From NCBI RefSeq assembly GCF_029542785.1, contig NC_083371.1, forward strand, positions 806,001 to 870,000: a stretch of 64,000 bases of DNA, given 5' to 3'. The notes beneath the pieces are model-generated. The model had not been told where the DNA came from. It saw nothing but the letters and a program-made list of their open reading frames with translations, and did not search any database. The position numbers and the translations under genes are program-made. Source of the stretch: Malassezia japonica (lineage: Eukaryota > Basidiomycota > Malasseziomycetes > Malasseziales > Malasseziaceae). Of this stretch, positions 39,501 through 47,123 are shown piece after piece. The number at the start of each line of letters is the position of its first letter. Positions within the stretch are counted from its first letter, which is position 1.

Positions 39501-42500
39501 ACGACAACCGAACCGACAATCGCTGCAAAGATGATTGTCTGGAAGATGTAGTTGCGCACGCGCGACATTTGCCGCCCAAACACACGCTCGCCGTGCGAGC
39601 AGGGCGTAAGGCTCTGGCAGAAACGGCGGATTGGGCTGCGATTCGAAAAGACAAAGTAGGATCGGTCGTACCACGGGTGCTCGGCCATTGTGCGCGCCAT
39701 CTGGATGCGGGGGTCATTCTCGGCGCGCTGGACATAATCCTCGAGGAAGCGCTGTTGCCCGGCCGACTCATCGACCAAGCCGAGGTCCGTACGCATGTCC
39801 TGCAGCGTCTGGCGACCAGCCGCGAGACGCGTCTGTTCGTCCTCGTCGTAGTAGACGTGCTCAAAGTCGTAGAGAGTACGCCGCCGCTCGTTGCGTCCCG
39901 GCTCGACCTCGCCGCGCATACGTGCCTGCAGTGCTTTGAGGTGAGCGTGTTCGCGCGGCTTATCGAGACGCAAGACACGCTGCAGTGTGCCGACAGCCAT
40001 CCCCGCACGATCGGGCGTGACGAGCTGCAAGAACAGACTGCGCTGCTTCTTGTCGTCGTCGGCGTCTGCCGGTGGACCCGCGATGGTGTTGAGCGGAACG
40101 ATGGTCTGCGCCTCGGCCTGTGGCAGTGTCTTGGACGAGCGCACTTCGCGGAATGGACTAAACTTTTGCATGATACGCGCAAGCCGCGACATCTTGCGTG
40201 GCTCCGAGCGCTTTAGGTACTGCTCCATCTGCCGCTTGTACTTGTCACCTTCCGCGACACGGAAGTTTTCGTTGATGACGGCAATGAACATTTGCAGCAC
40301 GATAAAGTTGGCAAAAAGGAACCATCCCACGATAAAGATCCCTGCAATGACTGCCTGGTGGTAGTCGCGCTCGCTTCCGAGTACATTCATCAGCGGATCA
40401 GTCCAGTTCTCGGACGAAAACACTTGGTAGACGGCCAGGAAACCGTTGAAGAGATGCTTCCACGTCATTTCCTCCTCTTCTCCGTCCTCGTTCTCATCAG
40501 GGATGTCGCCACGGAAGAGCTGCACAGAAAAGAGCGCAGCCATAAAAATGACCATGAGCAGGAACGCCATCATGTTAAAGAGCGAGTCCATTGAACCGAG
40601 CACACGAACAAGCAGCACGCGCATACGGGGAATTGCTGCAATCACTCGGTAAAACCGCGCGAGCTGGAAAAAGGTCAGCCAGGGATACCAGTTGGAGCTG
40701 TGCACCTGGGGCACTTGAATGATGGTCGTGATCACTGCGAGGAACAAGTCGAGGACGTTGTGCTTCTTGCGCAGGAACGTGCGCGGATTTCCGTCGAGCG
40801 TGTACGCGATAAATCGCAGCAGGATCTCCACGTCGAACGCGACGGTGAGGTAGCGTTCTGCCCGGTCGCGCCAGGTCTGTGCTGCTTTGTCCTGGAACGA
40901 GCTCTGCGAGCCTTGGATCGCGAGACTTGTAACGATCAGCGCAAGCCACAAGTACTTGGTCCAACCCCAAACGCGCTTGTAGATCTCAATGGCGCGGCGG
41001 CGCGAACGGCGCGAGCGAGGAATCTCGCCCTCCTTGTGGGCTCCTGACGGGTCTCCGCGCATCGCGACAGCCGCAAAGGCACTGTGCTCTGTCTGTGCGC
41101 TGAGTGACGCAAACGAGTGCGAGATGACCGCGACAAACAAGTTGGCAAGCCAAAAGTTGAGCAGGATGATGCCAAAGATAAAGAAGATACAGGCAGTGTA
41201 GTAGTCTGCATCGATCATATCGTACATGGTATTGCTCCAGCCGTTGAGCGAGATGACAATCGCGACCTGCAGGAACGAGGTAAAAATGTTGTCAAAGCTC
41301 TGCACGTCATTGCTCGGGTTGGTGGGCTGCTCCATGCATAGCTGGCCGTACGGGCAAATATAGCCTTTGGCCTTTTCCAAGGGCTGCATCGAGTCGGCCC
41401 GCACATGCCCGATGGTTTGGTCTGGATTGCTTGGATCATACGAGCCGCCGCAAAGCTGGTTGAGAGTAAAGTTGGTATTCGGTTCGTTGTTCAGACTGCC
41501 GATCCACACGCACTGGCGGCGGTAGGATCCCTTGAAGCTCTGGATACCGATAATCGCAAAGAGCACCATAAAGAACAGGATAAAGTAGGCGACGCGCATC
41601 AAGAGCGGCGCGACGCGCTTCAGCGACAAGAGAATTGTCGCGATACCGTCCGGCAGCGAGAGGAGGCGCGCGCATCGCAGCACACTCACCGCACGGAACA
41701 GGTAAATGTGACGGTGGGGATATTCGTCGGCACGCGCCAGCTCAAGGATCGCCGCGACCCAGTAGCATACGATCGCCGTTGCGTCGACGCGGTTCCAGCT
41801 GTGGCGCAGGTATGCGCGATCCGCCATCACGCGCTTTTCGCCTGTAATGCCGTTAGAGAAGCGCAGAGCCACCGAGACCAAGAAGCGCATCAGGGCCGAG
41901 CGCCACCCACTCTGCTCGTGCATCCGCGGCGCGTTCCACGGCATGTCGGGTAGGTGCCCCGGCGGTGCAGCAGGCTTGGCGTACACTTCGTCGCGCGTTA
42001 CACCTGCTGTCGGCTTGATTTCCGCGAGGCGCGCCGCGGTGTGCGCACGCTGTGCAGTACCGTACGGACGCACAAAGCGCACAAAGTAGATATAAAATTT
42101 GTCGCACCAGTGGCGAATGACCGGCATGGTATTGCTCTCCATGTACGCGGGTGTCACATCCTCCTCAGCCTCTTTGCTCGGGAGCGATTCGGTTGAGGCG
42201 TTCCGCGGGCGCCGCTCGTCAAACGGGGGCGGGTCGATGATCAGCCCCGAGACAATAATCCGCGCAGCCATCTCGAGGGTATACACACAGAATACGCCAA
42301 GGAGAATAAGGGACTCTGTGTTGGTCAAGAGATCGTGCCGCAAAGGGTGCGTAACAACATCGCGGCTCGACGAGACAATCAGCACGACGAGGTTCATGGT
42401 GATCAACGCGAGGATCAGCGGCTCGACCCACCACGTCTCGAGCACCCTGGCGCAGAGCAAGCGGATGGAATGCGTCGGCCCAAACAGCATGAGTGATTTG

Positions 42501-43300
42501 CCACGCAGCTGCGCGTGGATGGGCCGCACGTCCTGAACGTGTGCCTCGGCCGTCTCGCCGTCGGCGTCCTCCATTGGAAGCCACTGCGCCTCTGGTGTGC
42601 CCTGCTGGCGCCACGGGAGCGACTCGCCGGTGCGCCGAATGCGCTCGTTCGCTCGCGCAATGGCCTCTTTGCCGCTGCGCGCGAATCCGTTCCAGACGTC
42701 GGAGAATTGCGCGCGGGACGTGCGCCGTTCCTCTGCTTCCTCGCTGTGATTGCGCGACTCTTCGTCGTCCGGCTGCTCGTCGTCGCGGTCGTATTCGTCG
42801 ATGCCGCTGGTCGGCAGGTACTGCGTCCAGCCGGTCGGACCCTGGTAGTCATCGAGGTTCACGTCCGCATCCATGCCCTCTCTCGGCAGCAGGTAGGTAT
42901 CAAATGCGTCGCCCAGCACAGATCCTGAGCGCTTGCTATCGCTGTCCATTTCGGGGAGCGAGCTGAAACTGCGCCACGGCATGCCCACAGCATGGCCCTG
43001 CACCGTGATGTCGTTCGGGTCGAAGTTCACCTCTTCGTATCGCCCCAGCGGCGCATGCGTACGTAGCGGCGGAAACGCGTCGTCTGCCTCGCCCGCCGCG
43101 TACGCACTCGCCAGCGAGTCGCCGCTCGACCACCGCGTGGGTGGCCGCGTGCTGAGGTCCACACTGGGCCGGCGGGGCGGCGAAGCAAGCGACGCCCACC
43201 CGCCGCCATCGTCGGCGGGCAGCGCAGACACGCCCAGGCCAGAGATGGGCTCCTTGGACGACGGCGGCGACGCCGTCTCCGAAGGGGGTCTCTCGCGCAT
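36587..43300 (-). CDS. CCH1: Cch1, voltage-gated-type Ca2+ channel alpha subunit
   Basis: High-affinity calcium-influx channel of the plasma membrane, which acts with Mid1. 2237 aa with four homologous six-helix domains. Filter loops read ISLNGW (domain I), SSENW (II), SLEGW (III) and STGEGW (IV), giving N/E/E/E. Charged S4-type helices are visible (e.g. LFRAVSVLRCARLLSLP; LARFYRVIAAIPRMRVLLVR; FTRALKAFRALRLINLSS). An EF-hand-like C-terminal segment follows domain IV (DAWSKFDPEGFGYISKEQVV). A short SPR-repeat lies near 37480-37530. The frame is open 19 codons further upstream to GTG 43357; ATG 43300 is the first true start. No introns in 6.7 kb, unlike the adjacent gamma-tubulin gene. Confidence 0.96.
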   Translation of the reverse strand: MRERPPSETASPPSSKEPISGLGVSALPADDGGGWASLASPPRRPSVDLSTRPPTRWSSGDSLASAYAAGEADDAFPPLRTHAPLGRYEEVNFDPNDITVQGHAVGMPWRSFSSLPEMDSDSKRSGSVLGDAFDTYLLPREGMDADVNLDDYQGPTGWTQYLPTSGIDEYDRDDEQPDDEESRNHSEEAEERRTSRAQFSDVWNGFARSGKEAIARANERIRRTGESLPWRQQGTPEAQWLPMEDADGETAEAHVQDVRPIHAQLRGKSLMLFGPTHSIRLLCARVLETWWVEPLILALITMNLVVLIVSSSRDVVTHPLRHDLLTNTESLILLGVFCVYTLEMAARIIVSGLIIDPPPFDERRPRNASTESLPSKEAEEDVTPAYMESNTMPVIRHWCDKFYIYFVRFVRPYGTAQRAHTAARLAEIKPTAGVTRDEVYAKPAAPPGHLPDMPWNAPRMHEQSGWRSALMRFLVSVALRFSNGITGEKRVMADRAYLRHSWNRVDATAIVCYWVAAILELARADEYPHRHIYLFRAVSVLRCARLLSLPDGIATILLSLKRVAPLLMRVAYFILFFMVLFAIIGIQSFKGSYRRQCVWIGSLNNEPNTNFTLNQLCGGSYDPSNPDQTIGHVRADSMQPLEKAKGYICPYGQLCMEQPTNPSNDVQSFDNIFTSFLQVAIVISLNGWSNTMYDMIDADYYTACIFFIFGIILLNFWLANLFVAVISHSFASLSAQTEHSAFAAVAMRGDPSGAHKEGEIPRSRRSRRRAIEIYKRVWGWTKYLWLALIVTSLAIQGSQSSFQDKAAQTWRDRAERYLTVAFDVEILLRFIAYTLDGNPRTFLRKKHNVLDLFLAVITTIIQVPQVHSSNWYPWLTFFQLARFYRVIAAIPRMRVLLVRVLGSMDSLFNMMAFLLMVIFMAALFSVQLFRGDIPDENEDGEEEEMTWKHLFNGFLAVYQVFSSENWTDPLMNVLGSERDYHQAVIAGIFIVGWFLFANFIVLQMFIAVINENFRVAEGDKYKRQMEQYLKRSEPRKMSRLARIMQKFSPFREVRSSKTLPQAEAQTIVPLNTIAGPPADADDDKKQRSLFLQLVTPDRAGMAVGTLQRVLRLDKPREHAHLKALQARMRGEVEPGRNERRRTLYDFEHVYYDEDEQTRLAAGRQTLQDMRTDLGLVDESAGQQRFLEDYVQRAENDPRIQMARTMAEHPWYDRSYFVFSNRSPIRRFCQSLTPCSHGERVFGRQMSRVRNYIFQTIIFAAIVGSVVVAGIATPAYRKKYYGENAIKDGAQVGSWFSVIELSLSVIFVAEFFVKTIADGLAFTPNAYVLSVWNLLDMFVLISLLINVISELAVPGGVSHFTRALKAFRALRLINLSSLMRDTFHAVMIAGAGRILDAALLALLYIIPYAVWGQNLFAGRLYGCNDESDSILNKLDCHGEFSSQPLNWSFLAPRVWANPSEGSQYSFDDFKSSLLILFEIVSLEGWIDVMTQAMAIVGRDNQPQTDAAQHNAIFFLIYNLVGAVSVLTLFVSVIIENFQRYSGAAFLTTEQRQWLDLKRQLQRQTASKRPKVMPKNKFVKWCFQAATQKQGWWLRSMSMMHLSILVVLMTQQYTDPPWADTVRNTIYTVLALIYFVDIVVRLIGLGFSGFRRNLWNWYDVLVMAGVLGTSIPLAIHPNGSQVHAQLQKIFLTGVALKLVQRNDSLNQLFKTAIGSVPAIFSLFLLWLTMFFVWGIMLVEVFGLTKWGDNETHSKNLSSLWGTLVFLLMTSTGEGWNSYMHDYTVQSPLCTPSSNYLESDCGSMEWAYFLFITWNIISMFIFLNMFTGTVVENFSYVFHLQGSTALSREQMRLYKDAWSKFDPEGFGYISKEQVVPFLSQLIGMFEVGLYPPEARIDALMDKARVVSNPSSAPSSPGSSPRRRFRLSLPRSPRSPRSPRSPRSPASSQRRGSSVHQSPSLNAYTADSVSGTGHIESGLNLDKLDSALAALDPEELRHRRVRLNRMYHEAILSDKGKGISFTAMLFVLAYHKMCSRPTNMEVSEFIERRALLDKLDSTISLERVRGLLRTVYLRRRFLAARANQEHITRVAMRGDERGFPSITVEGDVGRTPERPRISIDPTFGRLDVDAPRATDALRTPTSGYSDYFGGDIADGASDVHLSPMSVSPVARRRLSFQDPSLNPFADQNHGRNADDRPPGSSSSVQPHRTPSPSRDMGAWNSVMRRLSPERPDSVWPNDHSA

Positions 43301-43406
43301 TCCGCCCAATGTGCTTTGTGTCGCGGCGGTGTCGTCGAGACGCAGCGTCCGTCGCACGTGGGAGTCACCTGCGGGTGGAGGCCAAAGAGGCTATGCTACA
43401 AATCGG

Positions 43407-44875
43407 CTACGCATCGGGCCCTGCGAGGTCTGGGTGAGTCGCGCGGCGTACAGTTTTCCTTCTCGGCGGCTTCGTATTCTGTGTGAGTCGCGCGACGTAC
43501 CGTCCATGAGCTGTGCGACCGTTTCGCGTGCTTCGTCGCTGGGTGAGTAGTGCTACGTACAATTCCGGGAGGCCCTTCTGGAAATTGCCTTCGCGCTCGT
43601 AGACGTGAATCATCGCGCGGCGGTTCATCATCTTGTCGTACTGCCGCGTGGTCCGCCGGAGCATCGCGGCGATGCCGGTGTGGTTTGCGAGCATCAGGCC
43701 GCTCACGCGGTGCGAGCTCTCGACGTACGGGCTGCGCCGCGCGAGCGCGACCTGGATGCTCGCCGGCCCCCACGGCGCGAACCGCACGAGATTCCGCTCG
43801 CGGATGCGCAGCAGGCTCTTGTGCACGTCGCGGGGATCGACGTCGCCCTGGATAATGTTCAGCGCGGACAGGTAGCACGCGTCCTTGCTCGCGCCGGCCA
43901 TGTTCACCATGCGGTTCTTGGGCTGGAGCAGGCGGCGCATCACGTCGAGCACGGACGTCTTCATCGTCGACTTTCCGCGCTCGACATTATCCGAGGTAAA
44001 TGGCGTATACGAGGTCGTGAGGAAGTGCGCGCGGGGGGAGGGGATCAACGACGCGAGGATGCCGGTCTGGGTCAGGCAGCGCACGTACCAGGTCGTTGTT
44101 CATGTAGCTAGGGAAGCGCAGCGTGGTCGTCGATGCGCCCATCACGGTGCTCACCAGCTGGTTCGTCTGGTCGTACGTCGGCGCCTGCGAGTGCAGGCGG
44201 TCGGTCGCGATGCGGTTCAGCGCCGCATTGTCCAGCACCACGACGCTGTCGGCGTGGTCGACGAGCCGCTTCATGGTCAGCACCGAGTTGTACGGCTGCA
44301 CAACCACGTCAGAAAACTCCTCCGAGTTCGGGAAGACGCTGTAGGTCTGCACGACCTGCTTCGCAAAGTGGTCGCTCAGCAGCTCGAGCAGCGCGCTGCC
44401 CATACCCGAGCCGGTACCACCGGCAATCGAATGGAGCATGAAAAAGCCCTGGGTGAGTCGCGCGACGTACGCCAAGAATATCGCTGCCGTCCGCCTCGCG
44501 GTTCAGCATATCGAGCATCTCTTCCTTGGCCGCCTCGCCGGCCGTGTGTCCTTTCGCCCAGTTGTTTCCGGCGCCTTGGCCACTCTCGCTCTGGAACACA
44601 TTTTCGGGGTTGTATAGATGCCGGTACTTGCTCGCCATGATATTATTAATGACCCGCGGCTCGAGGTCGACCAGAACAGAGCGGGGGACATAGTGGTCGT
44701 CGTCCGCCTGGTAAAAGAACACGTCTTTGCGGTCGTCTGCACGCTCCTGCTTCTCCGCGCTGCGCAGCGTGCCATTCTCCGAGATGCCGTGCTCCTCACA
44801 CAAACGCTCCCAGAACTGTGAGCCAATCTGGTTACCACATTGGCCCACTTGCAGCGTAATAATCTCGCGCGGCAT
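43407..44875 (-). CDS. TUB4: Gamma-tubulin
   Basis: Microtubule nucleator of spindle pole bodies. Six exons over five introns, all exactly 22 nt: 44449-44470, 44067-44088, 43539-43560, 43479-43500 and 43430-43451. The spliced product is 452 aa, the usual length. It starts [20 protein letters not shown], has the nucleotide loop GGTGSGMGS, and joins [34 protein letters not shown] and ENYLAGPDA across introns, all matching the family. The last three coding exons are 38, 27 and 23 nt. Without splicing the frame stops soon after each intron. It is divergent from fibrillarin with 138 bp between ATGs. Confidence 0.97.
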
Positions 44876-44925
44876 GCTACGCGTCCGCTCGAAACACGCG
44901 CAACACCCAACGCGCGGGGGGCATT

Positions 44926-44935
44926 GTCACGTGAT
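44926..44935. promoter_or_regulatory. E-box palindrome GTCACGTGAT between gamma-tubulin and fibrillarin
   Basis: Identical to the sites at 18551-18560 and 51001-51010. It is 51 bp from the gamma-tubulin ATG and 79 bp from the fibrillarin ATG. Candidate bHLH (Cbf1-type) site; function inferred from position and recurrence. Confidence 0.5.
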
Positions 44936-45013
44936 TTCCATGTGCCGCGAAAAAAAGAGGCGGGCCGGCCTCTCTTTTTCGTACGGCGCACGAAGCGAGC
45001 GCTCAGAGAAAAA

Positions 45014-46016
45014 ATGGCATTTGGTGATCGTGGACGTGGTGGCCCTCCGGGCCGTGGACGTGGTGGCCCGCCTGGCCGTGGCGGTCGCGGCGGTGGCCGT
45101 GGCGGCTTCGGCGGCGGTGGACGCGGTGGCTTTGGCGGCGGCGGCCGCGGCGGTGCTCGTGGCGGCCGTGGTGGCCCCCCTCGCGGCGGCGGCCGTGGCC
45201 GCGGTGCTCCCCGCGGTGGCCGTGGTGGCGGCCGTGGTGGCGGCTCGAACGTTGTCGTCAAGCCTCACCGTCACGACGGTGTGTTTGTGGCCGAGGGCAA
45301 GGAGCACCTGCTGGTGACCAAGAACCTTGTGCCTGGCGAGTCGGTCTACGGCGAGAAGCGCGTCTCGGTCGAGAACCCTAACGCTGCGCCGAGCACCGAC
45401 GATGCGCCGACTGTCGCCAAGACCGAGTACCGTGTGTGGAACCCTTTCCGCTCGAAGCTTGCTGCCGGTGTCCTGGGTGGTCTCGACAGCATCCACATTC
45501 GGCCGGGCGCCAAGGTGCTCTACCTCGGTGCCGCGAGCGGTACCAGTGTGAGCCACGTCGCTGACATTGTCGGCCCCGAGGGTGTCGTATACGCCGTGGA
45601 GTTCTCCCACCGGTCAGGCCGTGATCTGATTAACATGGCCAAGAAGCGGACAAACGTGATTCCGATCATTGAGGATGCGCGTCACCCGACCAAGTACCGC
45701 ATGCTCGTCGGCTCGGTCGACGTGGTGTTTGCCGACGTTGCCCAGCCCGACCAGGCTCGTATCGTGGCATACAACTCGGAGTATTTCCTGAAGAACGGCG
45801 GCCACGCCGTTATCTCGATCAAGGCTAGCTGCATTGACTCTACTGCGCAGCCTGAGGCGGTGTTCGCCGAGGAGGTCAACAAGCTGAAGAAGAGCTCGTT
45901 CCGTCCCAGGGAGCAGCTTACTCTTGAGCCGTACGAGCGTGACCACGCCATGCTGGTCGCTCAATACCAAAGGGTACGTTTCGCTGAAAAAGAATGGCTA
46001 ACCACAGCACAAGTAA
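45014..46016 (+). CDS. NOP1: Fibrillarin, box C/D snoRNP 2'-O-methyltransferase
   Basis: Nucleolar rRNA methyltransferase. An N-terminal Gly/Arg-rich domain (about 75 residues of RGG-type repeats) precedes the methyltransferase fold with the SAM motif [57 protein letters not shown] and [20 protein letters not shown] candidate 34-nt intron (45974-46007; donor GTACGT, branch CTAAC) would end the protein at VAQYQRHK, stop 46014-46016 (322 aa). Unspliced, the frame runs to 46021 and adds 15 residues not expected in the family. The spliced form is preferred but less certain than the 22-nt introns. Codon use has more T-ending codons, consistent with high expression. Confidence 0.93.
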
Positions 46017-46231
46017 TGTAGATCTATTCTTAGCGGCTCGCGTAGCTGCGCATCCCACCCCGAATTGTCTCTCCATAGATTACTTGAGGGCGTGGTGTGT
46101 GCCTCTGTTAGTATTATGATACGGTTCCATGTCCTGCGTTTTTTTTTGGGCCCACCTTGGCGAGCGATTGCGCTGGCTGTCCAGCGAGGAAAAAAAAATT
46201 GCGTCTGTGCACCCGATAAGGGTGCTAGAGC

Positions 46232-46237
46232 AAAAAA
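46232..46237 (-). terminator. Pol III T6 terminator of tRNA-Asn
   Basis: Six consecutive A on the + strand (six T on the transcribed-sense - strand) begin directly after the discriminator base of the tRNA, the expected RNA polymerase III stop signal. Confidence 0.85.
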
Positions 46238-46336
46238 CGACCCATGCTGGAATCGAACCAGCGACCTTAGAGTTTTGTAGTCGATTAATCGACCAGTATT
46301 AACAGCTCCACGTGCTAACCACTGTACCAATGGGTC
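46238..46336 (-). tRNA. tRNA-Asn (GUU) with 26-nt intron
   Basis: A 7-bp acceptor stem (GACCCAT/ATGGGTC), T-arm GCTGG-TTCGATT-CCAGC, D-loop with GG, and anticodon stem TGGAG/CTCTA are all visible. The anticodon loop CTGTTA gives GUU at positions 34-36. The intron (46274-46299) starts right after A37, the canonical nuclear tRNA intron site. It contains the perfect palindrome GTCGATTAATCGAC, which can form a hairpin. The discriminator base is G73, as expected for Asn. Mature length is 73 nt before CCA addition. One A-C mismatch is seen in the D stem. The gene sits between fibrillarin and ERF4. Confidence 0.92.
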
Positions 46337-46384
46337 TAAAGGTTGTGAGGCAGTGTGCCAGATGGGTATTTAGTGTCTAGATGA

Positions 46385-47010
46385 CTACGCGCCCTGGATC
46401 TCGAGGCACAGGTAGGCCTGCTCTTGGGGGGGCGTAATGTACAGTCCGACGGGATGGAATAGTCGGTGCTCCATATCCTGGAGCTCGTGGTGAAAACGTT
46501 TCATGCACTGCGTCAGTTGTGCGTACGCACCCTCCGATAGTGCGTGCCAGCGACCAGCGGCCAGAGTTGAAAGGTCATGTTGGTCAAAATATTATCCAAA
46601 AGTCCATAGGTGGGGTTCGCGGCATCTTCCAACGTACGGTTCATTGCTTGAATTGATTGTGAAAATTGGCCGGCGTCGATCTGGGTGAGCTGGGGCACGT
46701 ACCACCTCTGCAAGCGAGGCCGGAAGCGCATCATGGAACTGAACCGTCTCTTCTCCATTGTAGTTGCGCGGAATGCTGCATAAGTTTGGGAAACGTACCG
46801 AATGGGAAGCTCTTTTAAAAGCGAGCTGGGCGCAAGCTGTACGCCGAGCGTGACAGACTCTCCACTAGGGTGCACGCCCGAATAGGCACTGCGCGAATTG
46901 CGCCCGTTGGCAAGAAAACTCCGGTCAGAAAAAACAACAGAATCGTCAGGGCCATGGCTTTTGATGTCATCCGCGACGGGCGTGGACGTCCTACCAGAGT
47001 CGTTGTCCAT
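46385..47010 (-). CDS. ERF4: Erf4-like subunit of Ras protein palmitoyltransferase
   Basis: Partner of the DHHC enzyme Erf2 (golgin A7/Erf4 family). Four exons over three introns: 46776-46798 (23 nt), 46681-46702 (22 nt) and 46508-46530 (23 nt). The product is 185 aa. After splicing the conserved block reads IPRNYNGEETVQFHD, LPASLAEV|IDAGQFSQSIQAMN, THYRR|CMKRFHHELQD and FHPVGLYITPPQEQAYLCLE, which follows the family pattern from end to end. If introns 1 and 2 are ignored, a deceptive uninterrupted frame runs through with the wrong residues, so this gene is easy to misannotate. The start ATG 47010 is 113 bp from the divergent AVL9 start. Confidence 0.88.
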
Positions 47011-47123
47011 GCCGCACTCACACCCTGACGCGCGGAGAACCGCCGGGGCGCGAAATTGGCTTAGTAAGCACATCGGTGCATTCGGGGTGCGGAGTGTCGG
47101 TTGTTCGATCAGTGCTGTGCACC

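Noticed and set aside
37787..40216. An 809-codon + strand frame within CCH1
   Set aside because: Antisense shadow of a channel gene with complete motifs.
44950..44981. Imperfect inverted repeat (AAAAAGAGG...GGCCGGCC...CTCTTTTT) before fibrillarin
   Set aside because: Arms are imperfect and A/T- or pyrimidine-run based; may be a 5' UTR pyrimidine tract. Not enough to call a structured element.
46017..46240. AT-richer gap with T9 and A9 runs as a centromere or origin candidate
   Set aside because: Only about 220 bp, between fibrillarin and a tRNA gene; no repeated motif seen. It reads as 3' UTR plus tRNA flank.
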